The position numbers were made by a program, and so were the translations under genes. From Desulfovibrio intestinalis (GTDB lineage Bacteria > Desulfobacterota > Desulfovibrionia > Desulfovibrionales > Desulfovibrionaceae), in assembly GCF_014202345.1 (NCBI RefSeq), contig NZ_JACHGO010000005.1:124001-188000 (forward strand): a stretch of 64,000 nucleotides of DNA, in the 5' to 3' direction. Under the pieces are notes generated by a model that saw only the letters and a list, made by a program, of their open reading frames with translations, searched no databases and had not been told where the DNA came from. Shown piece by piece: positions 17,326 through 25,373 of this stretch (positions are counted from its first letter, which is position 1; each line of letters starts with the position of its first letter).

Positions 17326-18123
17326 CTAACCGAGCAGGTTATTGACAGTCTGCTCGTAACTGTTCATGCGGGCGTCAACATCACTGCGCGTACTTTCAAG
17401 CTCTTTACGCGAAGACTTCCATTCCGAAGCCTGTGGCGTCAGATTCGCCTGCTTGACAGCAGGTGTTGTCTTCTTCTTGGCAGTAGTGGGCGACGACGCC
17501 GCAGGCTGTTCTTGAGTGGTTGGGCCTGCCAGCACTTTTTCGTATTCGCTATCTTTTTGGGCCATTGCGACTGAAGTGTCCTTCAGAATGAAGGCGGTTT
17601 CTTCCAGGCCGCTACGGATTTCGTTGTAGCGATCTTGAAGCTCAAGACGGGTAAGCTGACCTGCCTTGAACTGGTCGACAGCCAGTTTGAATTGCTGATC
17701 GTAGCACTTGGTGGCCAGCTTGGCGGCTGCTGTGGCACGGTTCATACTGGCAGCTTCGGCTCCCATCTGGCGATTGTATTCAGCCAGATAGTTTGCATCA
17801 CGCTGACGTTCCTGTGATTTCCCGTAAATATTGCCGCCAACAGCACCTGCAGCACCACCTGCAACAGCGCCAACCAGTGCGCCTTCCACCTTGCCAGTTG
17901 CGAGGCCCCCAATAAGCGCGCCAAGCAGAGCGCCACCAGCAGCGCCAGCAGCCGTGCTTTTGCCGGTGCTGTTTTCATCCTGGCGCAGCTTGGCTACAGG
18001 TTCATAGCATTGAGGATAGTAATTTACTCGTGTTTTTTGCTCACCATAACGGCTGGTGCAGCCCGAAAAAAGCAGGCTGCCCGCAAGAAGAAACACGAGA
18101 GGAAGATATACGCGCCGCTGCAT
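17326..18123 (-). CDS. glycine-zipper lipoprotein (TagQ-like position)
   Basis: 265 residues. Signal peptide II with lipobox LFSGC (Cys22), then a classic glycine zipper (GAAGGALLGALIGGLATG..., about 58-100) that can insert into membranes. A helical domain and a Lys/Thr/Pro-rich tail end in a heptad-like helix. The residue after the lipid-modified Cys is Thr, not Asp, so outer-membrane sorting is expected by the E. coli rule. First gene of the operon; GGAGG stands before the ATG. In P. aeruginosa the tag cluster also begins with an outer-membrane lipoprotein (TagQ). A 77-base gap separates it from the protease gene, the longest inside the operon, so an extra promoter there is possible. Confidence 0.72.
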   Translation of the reverse strand: MQRRVYLPLVFLLAGSLLFSGCTSRYGEQKTRVNYYPQCYEPVAKLRQDENSTGKSTAAGAAGGALLGALIGGLATGKVEGALVGAVAGGAAGAVGGNIYGKSQERQRDANYLAEYNRQMGAEAASMNRATAAAKLATKCYDQQFKLAVDQFKAGQLTRLELQDRYNEIRSGLEETAFILKDTSVAMAQKDSEYEKVLAGPTTQEQPAASSPTTAKKKTTPAVKQANLTPQASEWKSSRKELESTRSDVDARMNSYEQTVNNLLG

Positions 18124-18597
18124 GCCACGGCCTCCTGATTAAAGTTAAAGAAAGTCATCACTTCTTTAATGATACTGCAAAGTCATGCAAAACAGCAAGT
18201 CCCGGCAAGACAAAGCACCGCCGGGGTGCGTGTGCATACGCACTGTTTCGTAACATCAGCAGCTCAAAAAAAGAGACTAATAAAGCCCGCTGGGTGGTCA
18301 AAAGTTGCCAGAAAGAAACTTAACTGCAAAACATGGGCGCTGGCCTGTTCCTTTGCCTTAGCGCAGCACTGAATAATCCACGTCAGTTTTCAATGATGAT
18401 AGCTAGCTGTTATGAATAACCAAACAAACTTTAGTGGAATTTGACAAGTTTATGGGGTCAGTGGTTAAACAGCCTGCGGCAGTTGTACCGATTGCGCATA
18501 AAATTTTGAGTCATATTTTCTGCTCATGCCAGTTGCGTAATCAGGCTGCGGCATGCCGTAGACCAAAGTTTGAACAATTTTTACCCTGTGAGTTGTC
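18124..18597. other. 474-bp divergent intergenic region
   Basis: No convincing gene. Apart from the candidate minus-strand promoter it holds a GC hairpin (CCCGGC/GCCGGG near 18208-18235) in the probable leader of the srf/tag-like operon. On the plus strand, TTGACA at 18441 faces only a poor -10 18 bases on, a possible promoter for the small gene at 18598. Confidence 0.4.
18169..18198 (-). promoter_or_regulatory. candidate sigma-70 promoter of the srf/tag-like operon
   Basis: On the minus strand TTGCTG (18193-18198), an 18-base spacer and TATCAT (18169-18174) lie about 45 bases before the first start codon at 18123. The -10 matches 5 of 6, the -35 poorly. A weak prediction. Confidence 0.35.
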
Positions 18598-18801
18598 ATG
18601 GCTTTTTTTGCCTCTCGCGATGCCAGAACTTCGTTGAATTGCCCAAACTGCGCGGATAAGCTGCATATCGTTCGTACCTGTCATGAGGTATTCATGCGCT
18701 GTTCGTCATGCAAAGCTGAATTTCCCCTGCAGGAGTATATCAAGCAGGCTGACGATGCTATGGAAAACTTTTTGGAAAACGTTTACTGCAATCGAATCTG
18801 A
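18598..18801 (+). CDS. small dual-CxxC zinc-ribbon protein
   Basis: 67 residues with two CxxC pairs (CPNCAD at about 15-18 and CSSCKAE at about 35-38) separated by 16 residues, then an acidic helix. This is a compact zinc ribbon or a thiol/disulfide carrier. From memory, Desulfovibrio genomes carry a family of dual-CxxC small proteins, some with selenocysteine in one pair; here all four positions are TGC or TGT (Cys). No strong ribosome-binding site precedes the ATG. It converges on the flavoprotein gene with a 14-base gap. Function unknown; the regular CxxC spacing and the lack of a competing long frame make it a credible gene. Confidence 0.65.
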   Translation: MAFFASRDARTSLNCPNCADKLHIVRTCHEVFMRCSSCKAEFPLQEYIKQADDAMENFLENVYCNRI

Positions 18802-18815
18802 TACAATTTTTTGCG

Positions 18816-20153
18816 CTATGCCTTGGCCGCGTGGCTTATTTCTCCAGGTAATGCCCTGGCAGCGGCCATGCCACTGGCCCATGCCCAATGCAGGTTATAA
18901 CCTCCAAGCAATCCAGCCACATCCAGCACCTCGCCTACAAAATATAGCCCACGAGTGCGAAGACTTCCCATAGTCAAGGGGTCCACCTCACAGGTGGATA
19001 CGCCGCCAAGGCAAACTTCTGCTTTTTTTAATCCGGCCACTCCCACAGGCAACAGCGCATGGTTGTGCACGGCTTCTTCTAACGCTGTGCGTACTACACG
19101 TGACAGCTCCGCCGCCTTGCGTCTTGCATTTTCCTGTGGCAGCAGGGCGTCTACCAGCCTTTGCGGCAACAGGCGGGCAAGAATGGCCCGCGGCGTCTGC
19201 TTTCCAGCTTCGTTGGCGTCCAGAAGTGTTTTAAACTTTTGGTTCGGCAGAAAATCAACGCGAACTTCAGCCCCTTCTTCCCAATACAGTGAAGCCTTTA
19301 ACGCGGCTGGTCCACTCAATCCCTCATGGGTAAAAAGAAGATCGTCCTGCCAATGGCGTTGTCCGACCGATATACGAACCGGCAGGCTGATGCCAGCAAG
19401 TGCTGTAAAAGGATGCGCAGCAGGCAGAAGCAGGGGACTCAAAGCCGGACGTGGCGGCACAACGCTGTGGCCAAGCCCTTGAGCCAGCCTGTAGCCTTGA
19501 CCACTGCCGCCGGCTTGGGGCCATGCTGGGCTGCCCAAAGCAAGTACAACATTTCTGGCGCGCCATGTGCCCACGGTTGTTTTCACTTCAAACATGTCGT
19601 CCAAAGCGTGAAGAGACTCCACAGAATTTTTGCATTCTACGCGGCATTCACGCTGACGGCAGTCCTCCAGCAGGGCTTTGACAATTTTTTGTGCGGGAAC
19701 AGTCAAAAATAACTGCCCATGCTCTCTTTCTTCGAAAGGCAAATGCCACTGGCGCACAAGGCGAATCATGTGCGTTGAAGTAAACGAGCGCAAAGCAGGA
19801 GCACAAAAATCGCTGTCACCCACACCTGCACAGCGATAGTGGGATGTGTTGATCTGCCGATTTGTAAAATTGGCCTTGCCTCCACCGCTTATAGCCAGTT
19901 TGCGTCCAGGGACAGATCCACGTTCAAGTATAATTACTTTAAGGCCGCGCCCGGCGGCTTCTCTGGCACACATAAGGCCAGAGGCTCCAGCACCCAGAAT
20001 GAGAACATCGGCTTCGTTTTTGGCCGAATCTTGCTGCCAGTCTTTGCCCTTGGAATAGGGGGCACGCAAGGGTGGAAAAATCGTGTTTTCGATTTTTCCA
20101 CCTAGATTTGACAGCTCTTTCTGGGGAGCGCTATGTAAGTAAGTTCTTTGCAT
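18816..20153 (-). CDS. HI0933/YhiN-type FAD-dependent oxidoreductase
   Basis: About 445 residues from the ATG at 20153. The dinucleotide motif VLILGAGASGLMCA lies about 50 residues in. It is followed by the family hallmark SGGGKANFTN and a C-terminal GLYFVGEVLDVAGLLGGYNLHWAWASG. These place it in the HI0933-like flavoprotein family (relatives include YhiN/BaiN), whose substrate is mostly unknown. The frame extends to an ATG at 20261 that overlaps the divergent hydrolase start and encodes a basic, unlikely N-terminus. Even the 20153 start has no Shine-Dalgarno, and a perfect 13-bp inverted repeat sits between it and the FAD motif. A start nearer to 20070 (a TTG follows the repeat) is possible. 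Confidence 0.8.
   Translation of the reverse strand: MQRTYLHSAPQKELSNLGGKIENTIFPPLRAPYSKGKDWQQDSAKNEADVLILGAGASGLMCAREAAGRGLKVIILERGSVPGRKLAISGGGKANFTNRQINTSHYRCAGVGDSDFCAPALRSFTSTHMIRLVRQWHLPFEEREHGQLFLTVPAQKIVKALLEDCRQRECRVECKNSVESLHALDDMFEVKTTVGTWRARNVVLALGSPAWPQAGGSGQGYRLAQGLGHSVVPPRPALSPLLLPAAHPFTALAGISLPVRISVGQRHWQDDLLFTHEGLSGPAALKASLYWEEGAEVRVDFLPNQKFKTLLDANEAGKQTPRAILARLLPQRLVDALLPQENARRKAAELSRVVRTALEEAVHNHALLPVGVAGLKKAEVCLGGVSTCEVDPLTMGSLRTRGLYFVGEVLDVAGLLGGYNLHWAWASGMAAARALPGEISHAAKA
20071..20102. repeat. perfect 13-bp inverted repeat in the 5' part of the flavoprotein gene
   Basis: Arms 20071-20083 and 20090-20102 (GGTGGAAAAATCG and its complement) with a 6-base loop. It would form a stable hairpin in the transcript, either inside the first codons or, if translation starts later, in the leader. 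Confidence 0.8.
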
Positions 20154-20259
20154 GGCGTGAAAATATACGAGACGGCGACGTCTGCCAAGATGCCCCGCAC
20201 ACCAGTGCCAGTTGCACCTGATAACAACCTTAAACAACAAACCACGAATTGAGAGGATC

Positions 20260-21258
20260 ATGCCTGTACTTGATTCGAACTACATTTGCCCCTGGTACAT
20301 GACTAACCCCCACGTCAACACCATGTGGCCTTCACTTTTTCGGCCACAGTTCCCATTGTCGCCCCGTGTGACACGGCAACGCATCAATACGCCGGATGGC
20401 GATTTTCTGGATGTTGATCTGCATCCAGCTTCGGACGAATCGGGCCAGAGCTTTGGCATGGGAAGGGGGATAGTTATTTTGTCCCACGGGCTGGAGGGCA
20501 ACAGCCGCCGTAAATATATTCTTGGCATGGCTGCGGCTTTGCGTGTTTTAGGCTTTGACGTCCTCGCCTGGAATATGCGCTCCTGCTCGGGGGAACCAAA
20601 CCGCACGTCCCGTATGTACCATATGGGAGAGATTGAAGACCTCTCAACGATCATCCGTTTTACGGAAAGTTTCAACCGTCCCTTGCTGCTGGCAGGTTTC
20701 AGCATGGGCGGCAACCAGATATGTCGCTATCTTGGTGGTGACACAGTATCGCCCTTGATAAGGGGAGCCATCGCCATCTCTGTACCGTGCGACCTTGCTG
20801 CCGCAGCGCCAGTTATGGATGGCCCTGCCTGCCGGGTGTATATGTGGTATTTTTTACGCACGCTACGTGAAAAAGTGCGTTACAAGGCTGAACACTTTCC
20901 GGGGTACCCATCTATAGACGGCCTGGAGTCCATCAAAACCTTTGCGGAGTTCGACAGCCGTTTTACAGCGCCAACCTTTGGATTTTCATCTGCTGAAGAC
21001 TACTGGAAAAAAAATACAGTGTTGCCGGATTTGCCTCGCATATCCGTTCCTTTGTATCTTCTTATGGCGGCGGATGATCCCTTTTGCGCGCCGTCCTGCT
21101 ATCCGTGGGATACCGCAAGGGCCAGTCAACATCTGTTTCTTGAAGTTTCAAAGCATGGCGGGCATGTGGGCTTTGCTCAGGCTGGTGGCATGTACTACAG
21201 TGAGCAACGAGCGCAGGAATTTGTTCGCAGTTTGATGGATCAGGGCAAAATTTTCTAA
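20260..21258 (+). CDS. alpha/beta hydrolase, YheT-like
   Basis: 332 residues. It begins with the YheT-type segment [20 protein letters not shown] followed by an alpha/beta hydrolase core. The oxyanion/nucleophile region contains SHGLEGNS and GFSMGG (Ser about 148), the acid is in AADDPF (about 272) and the His in SKHGGHVGF (about 302). E. coli YheT and yeast/mammalian ABHD relatives act on esters; the substrate here is unknown. Cytoplasmic, no signal peptide. The ATG at 20260 with GAGAGG just before it is preferred over an upstream TTG at 20212. Divergent from the flavoprotein gene and convergent with hrpB. Confidence 0.82.
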   Translation: MPVLDSNYICPWYMTNPHVNTMWPSLFRPQFPLSPRVTRQRINTPDGDFLDVDLHPASDESGQSFGMGRGIVILSHGLEGNSRRKYILGMAAALRVLGFDVLAWNMRSCSGEPNRTSRMYHMGEIEDLSTIIRFTESFNRPLLLAGFSMGGNQICRYLGGDTVSPLIRGAIAISVPCDLAAAAPVMDGPACRVYMWYFLRTLREKVRYKAEHFPGYPSIDGLESIKTFAEFDSRFTAPTFGFSSAEDYWKKNTVLPDLPRISVPLYLLMAADDPFCAPSCYPWDTARASQHLFLEVSKHGGHVGFAQAGGMYYSEQRAQEFVRSLMDQGKIF

Positions 21259-21365
21259 AGTCTTTCTTGTTTCAGGCTATCTGCCCCTGAGCACGCCGTA
21301 GTGAAGACTTCATATCCTGGCTTTGGGCCTGATTTGTTTAGAATGTTGGCGCACCATGCCGTATT

Positions 21366-24074
21366 TTATTTCTTGCCTGTTGCGGCCAGCTTCTTTTTGG
21401 TCAGGGCAGTGGCTAAAGCCGTTAAAGGGTCTTCAGGCCAGGGGTGGCGTGGGTATCGCCCCCGCATTTCACTGCGTACCGACAGGTAGCCATTACGCCA
21501 GAAATGAGCCAGATCGCGTGTAACCTGCAATGGGCGGCCAGCAGGGGAGTTAAGGCGCAAAAGTAAAGGAATACGCCCTTGAGCTATGGTTGGAGTGTCA
21601 ACGCAGCCGAACATTTCCTGTAACTTTACGTCCAGAGTCGGGCCTCCTTCTTCACCATATAGTACAGGTCTCTGCGCTCCAGAAGGCACCTGCCAGTGAG
21701 TTGGGGCGAAGTTTTCAAGCTGCCGGCGTAAATGTCCTGGCAGCAAGCTGCACAGAGCACCTTGAAAGGCGGAAGGCTGTATGGACGCCAAGGATGTGCA
21801 TCCTTCCAAAGCCTGAGAAAGCCAGGTTTCCAGCCCATCAAGCAATGCCTGGTCATCCATGCGCGGCCAGGGATCGCCGTCCAGCTGTTGCAACAGAGCC
21901 ACGCGTGCGCGCCACTGAAGACTCTGTTCGTCCCAGGGAAGGCAGTTCAGACCTTGCGCGCGAATATGTGCGCATAAAGCCTCTATGGCCTGCTCCGGTT
22001 TAGGGCGTGGCAGGGGAGTGTCTTCAAGCAAAAGAGAGCCCAATTTTTTTTGGCGGCGTGTTGCAAGCTGGCCGGATTCGCTGACATACGTCATATCTTG
22101 CTGAATAATCTGCTGTGCAAAAATTTCTTCAACCATCTTTTTTGTAAGCGGCGCAGCCAGACGGATACGTCCGTGCGGCAATGCGCCATCAACGTGGGCC
22201 ACTGACAAAAAATCCTGCCGGGCCAGGGGATCTTCCTGTGAAAGCAGGCATGCCCTTCCACTACGCATGCGATAAACCGCAGCAGGTCTGTTTCCGATAT
22301 TGCTGCCCTTGGAATCTCCAGGTTGCAGCATACTCACCTGTTCTGGCCACGCAACGGCTACCAGCATGCCCAATGCTTGGGTGTCTGCCAAAGCTTCAGC
22401 AAAAAAGCGCTCAGAGTCTGTATCTGATTGAGTAGTGACGGCTGAATTTGTTGCGCCTGTCCGTACCAAACGGGCCAGGCGAAGACTCTGGCGGCGCAGC
22501 CGTTGACGTGTTCCCTGCCCCATGTTGCATGCTTTGCCGCGTTGACTTTTGTCCTTGAGGGCGTGGCACAGCCAATCAATGCGTCTGCCAAGATCGCAGT
22601 CCGGTTGATGCGCTGGGCGTTGTCCCTGACTGCCATGTTGCGTAGTCGGTATCAGCGGATCTTTTTCTTCAAGCAACGCGGCCAAACAGCAGGCCAATGG
22701 CCCATGCCCGTGCAGAACTCCCCACAGGAGCATTCGAGCGGTTCTGGGAGCCAGAGGCAACTCTGCCATGCGTCGTCCAGTGTCAGTGAGCTTTCCTGCG
22801 CTATCAAGTGCGTCCAGAAGCTCAAGGGTCTGACGCGCAACAGCTAGATGCGCCGGGGGAGGAGAATCCAGCCAGGACATGCCCGCAGGCTCCAATGTGC
22901 CCCATGCTGCCAACTGCAACAGCAAACCCGCCAGGTCGGCATCCAGTATTTCTGGCCGAATATGGGCGCGCATGCCTTTTTCTTCTTCAATTGGCCACAA
23001 ACGGCAACAAATGCCTGGTTCTGTCCGTCCGGCACGGCCCGCGCGTTGGTTTGCGCCTGCCAATGATACACGCTCTGTCACCAGCCTTGTCAGCCCGCTG
23101 GCAGGATCAAAGCGCGATAAACGCGCGAGCCCTGCGTCAATAACTATGCGAACGCCTTCAATCGTTAGTGATGTTTCAGCAATGGAAGTTGCCAAAACCA
23201 CTTTGCGTTTGCCTTCTGGCGCCGGGGCGATGGCTTCATCCTGACTGTCTGACGAGAGGTTCCCATACAGCGGACAGAGCAACACATTTGAAGGCAGGCG
23301 GTCTTCAATAAGGTTTGTAACGTGGCGTATTTCTCCCGCACCTGGTAAAAATGCCAGCAAACTCCCCTTTTCTTCATGAAGTAAAGTTAAGATTAGATGG
23401 GCCATGTGCTGCCACAAGACGAAGGTGTTCGCCGAACCCCCAATGCTTCCCTGCCGGGATGGTGGCAGTATATGGCGCATTTCTACAGGATAGGCGCGGC
23501 CAGGGCACTGGATTGTTGGGCAATGCCCCATCACATGAGAAACGGCCTGCATATCAAGCGTTGCAGACATTACCAGAATACGCAGATCTGGCCGTAAAAC
23601 AGCCTGACTTTCAAGGCAAAGAGCCAAGCCAATATCTGCCGTGAGCGAGCGTTCATGAAATTCGTCAAACAGTACACAGGCAGTATGCGGCAGGTCAGGA
23701 TTTTGCTGTAGCAGGCGAGTAAGTACGCCTTCAGTTACAACTTCAATGCGCGTGTCGCTACTTATATGACTTTCGTCACGCATGCGCAGCCCAACCGTGC
23801 GCCCAACTTCTTCACCCAAAAGCGAAGCCATATAGCGTGCAAGGGCGCGAGCGGCGACTCTGCGAGGTTCCAACAAAATAATGTTGCGTCCTTCTAACCA
23901 GGGCGCATCAAGCAGCCATAATGGAACCCGACTGCTTTTTCCCGCGCCAGGGCTGGCGCTAAGTACAAGGTTGCAACCTGTGCTCAGTGCAGCAAGAAGA
24001 GCCTGACGCTCTGTGTCCAGAGGGCAGGGAGGTAAAACCGTCGCAGAAGTTAAACGGGCAGGGTGTTCAGTCAT
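21366..24074 (-). CDS. hrpB: ATP-dependent helicase HrpB (DEAH-type)
   Basis: 902 residues. The superfamily-2 motifs are clear: Walker A SPGAGKS near 40, LEPRRVAARA (Ia), VTEGVLTRLL (Ib), DEFHERS (II; DEFH in place of DEAH), MSATLD (III), SIAETSLTIEGV (V) and NQRAGRAGRTEPG (VI), then the helicase-associated and HrpB C-terminal regions. Length fits HrpB, a helicase of unclear substrate (RNA suspected) found in many proteobacteria. The ATG at 24074 is preferred to the TTG at 24110, which only adds a basic unrelated segment. It faces away from the sigma-54 activator gene across a 110-base gap. Confidence 0.92.
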   Translation of the reverse strand: MTEHPARLTSATVLPPCPLDTERQALLAALSTGCNLVLSASPGAGKSSRVPLWLLDAPWLEGRNIILLEPRRVAARALARYMASLLGEEVGRTVGLRMRDESHISSDTRIEVVTEGVLTRLLQQNPDLPHTACVLFDEFHERSLTADIGLALCLESQAVLRPDLRILVMSATLDMQAVSHVMGHCPTIQCPGRAYPVEMRHILPPSRQGSIGGSANTFVLWQHMAHLILTLLHEEKGSLLAFLPGAGEIRHVTNLIEDRLPSNVLLCPLYGNLSSDSQDEAIAPAPEGKRKVVLATSIAETSLTIEGVRIVIDAGLARLSRFDPASGLTRLVTERVSLAGANQRAGRAGRTEPGICCRLWPIEEEKGMRAHIRPEILDADLAGLLLQLAAWGTLEPAGMSWLDSPPPAHLAVARQTLELLDALDSAGKLTDTGRRMAELPLAPRTARMLLWGVLHGHGPLACCLAALLEEKDPLIPTTQHGSQGQRPAHQPDCDLGRRIDWLCHALKDKSQRGKACNMGQGTRQRLRRQSLRLARLVRTGATNSAVTTQSDTDSERFFAEALADTQALGMLVAVAWPEQVSMLQPGDSKGSNIGNRPAAVYRMRSGRACLLSQEDPLARQDFLSVAHVDGALPHGRIRLAAPLTKKMVEEIFAQQIIQQDMTYVSESGQLATRRQKKLGSLLLEDTPLPRPKPEQAIEALCAHIRAQGLNCLPWDEQSLQWRARVALLQQLDGDPWPRMDDQALLDGLETWLSQALEGCTSLASIQPSAFQGALCSLLPGHLRRQLENFAPTHWQVPSGAQRPVLYGEEGGPTLDVKLQEMFGCVDTPTIAQGRIPLLLRLNSPAGRPLQVTRDLAHFWRNGYLSVRSEMRGRYPRHPWPEDPLTALATALTKKKLAATGKK

Positions 24075-24184
24075 GCGATGCCGGATGCTGCATAAGAACC
24101 TAAAGTTCAAACAGCTTTTTTACTGGTAATCCTTTTCGCGTCAGTGTATTGACACAAGAAAGGATTATTGGTGGAGAAGTACTC

Positions 24185-25312
24185 ATGGAGTTGAACAAAA
24201 GCGGCATAATCGGCCAGAGCACAAGCCTGGTTGAAGTGTTTAAAGTTTTGGGCAAGGTTGCTCCCACAGACAGCACCGTGCTTGTAACCGGGGAATCGGG
24301 AACAGGCAAGGAGTTGCTGGTGCGTGCTCTGCATTCCAATAGCAGTCGTCACGACAAGCCCTTTGTGCCCATCAACTGCGGAGCCATCCCCAAAGAACTG
24401 CTGGAAAGTGAACTTTTCGGGCACGAAAAGGGCGCATTCACACACGCCATTCGCTCTCGTCCTGGCCGCTTTGAAGTGGCGGACGGTGGCACCATCTTTC
24501 TTGACGAAATAGGCGAAATGGACCTGAGCCTTCAAGTCAAAATTTTACGCGTATTGCAAGAAAAAGAGATTGAACGCGTTGGCGGCAGCGGCTGCAAAAA
24601 AGTGGATGTGCGGATTGTTGCGGCCACCAATCGTGACCTTGAAGCCGAGGTTGCCGCCGGGCGCTTTCGCGAAGATCTGTATTATCGCCTCAATGTCATT
24701 CCATTACATTTGCCGCCGCTGCGTGAAAGGGGCGGGGATGTTCTTGTGCTGGCCAAATATTTTCTGAATCATTTTTGCTCCAAAAAAAAGCGTCCCGTTC
24801 TTACACTTTCTGCTGATACTCGCCGTGTGCTGGCTGCCTACGCTTGGCCGGGTAACGTGCGTGAACTCGAAAATTTTATGGAGCGGCTGAGTATTCTTGT
24901 GGACGATGATATTGTTCGTCCAGATGATTTACCCAGAAAAATACTTGACCATGTTGGCGATATTGCAGAACTGCCAGAGGTTCAGGAAGATACTGACGAA
25001 GCCTCACCAACGTATAATGAAGGGCCCTGCCTGGACGTTACTTCAGGGGCAGTAGAGGCTGTAAAATCAGCCGAAGCCTCAGAAGGGCAATCAATTGCAG
25101 TTCCACAGCAGGGAACAGGATTTTTTGTGTGGCCGGACCTGGCCGTGCTAGAGGCACAAGCAGTAAACCTCAAGGATTTTCTTGACGCTGTTGAGGGGCG
25201 TCTTATTGACGAAGCACTGGATAGGGCTGAAGGCGTTAAAAACCAGGCAGCCGAGCTTTTGGGCATAAAGCGCACAACACTCATAGAGAAATTGAAAAAG
25301 CGTAATTCCTAA
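24185..25312 (+). CDS. sigma-54-dependent activator without receiver domain
   Basis: 375 residues. The AAA+ domain starts almost at the N-terminus: Walker A GESGTGKE at 36-43, the sigma-54 contact loop reads GAFTHA at 83-88 (usual GAFTGA, so Gly is replaced by His), Walker B FLDEIGEM, and arginine finger region [11 protein letters not shown]. An acidic linker (about 255-330) leads to a Fis-type helix-turn-helix ([21 protein letters not shown]) at the end. There is no response-regulator or sensory N-domain, so control must be through another protein (as with PspF) or by level. The ATG at 24185 with GGTGGAG upstream is preferred over an earlier start at 24149. Its stop is one base before a sigma-54 promoter serving the next gene. 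Confidence 0.92.
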   Translation: MELNKSGIIGQSTSLVEVFKVLGKVAPTDSTVLVTGESGTGKELLVRALHSNSSRHDKPFVPINCGAIPKELLESELFGHEKGAFTHAIRSRPGRFEVADGGTIFLDEIGEMDLSLQVKILRVLQEKEIERVGGSGCKKVDVRIVAATNRDLEAEVAAGRFREDLYYRLNVIPLHLPPLRERGGDVLVLAKYFLNHFCSKKKRPVLTLSADTRRVLAAYAWPGNVRELENFMERLSILVDDDIVRPDDLPRKILDHVGDIAELPEVQEDTDEASPTYNEGPCLDVTSGAVEAVKSAEASEGQSIAVPQQGTGFFVWPDLAVLEAQAVNLKDFLDAVEGRLIDEALDRAEGVKNQAAELLGIKRTTLIEKLKKRNS

Positions 25313-25328
25313 TGGCACTTATTTTGCA
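25313..25328 (+). promoter_or_regulatory. sigma-54 (-24/-12) promoter of the TPR gene
   Basis: TGGCAC, five bases (TTATT), TTGCA: an exact match to the TGGCAC-N5-TTGCW consensus, with GG at 25314-25315 and GC at 25326-25327. Transcription would start near 25339, 35 bases before the GTG of the TPR gene. It begins directly after the stop codon of the sigma-54 activator. Confidence 0.85.
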
Positions 25329-25373
25329 AGATTTTGTTAGTTTCAATGCCTGCTAACATTCCGCGAAGTATAC

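Noticed and set aside
18441-18470. TTGACA with 18-base spacer as promoter of the small CxxC gene
   Set aside because: The -10 (TTAAAC) matches only 3 of 6 positions; noted in the region entry but not called.
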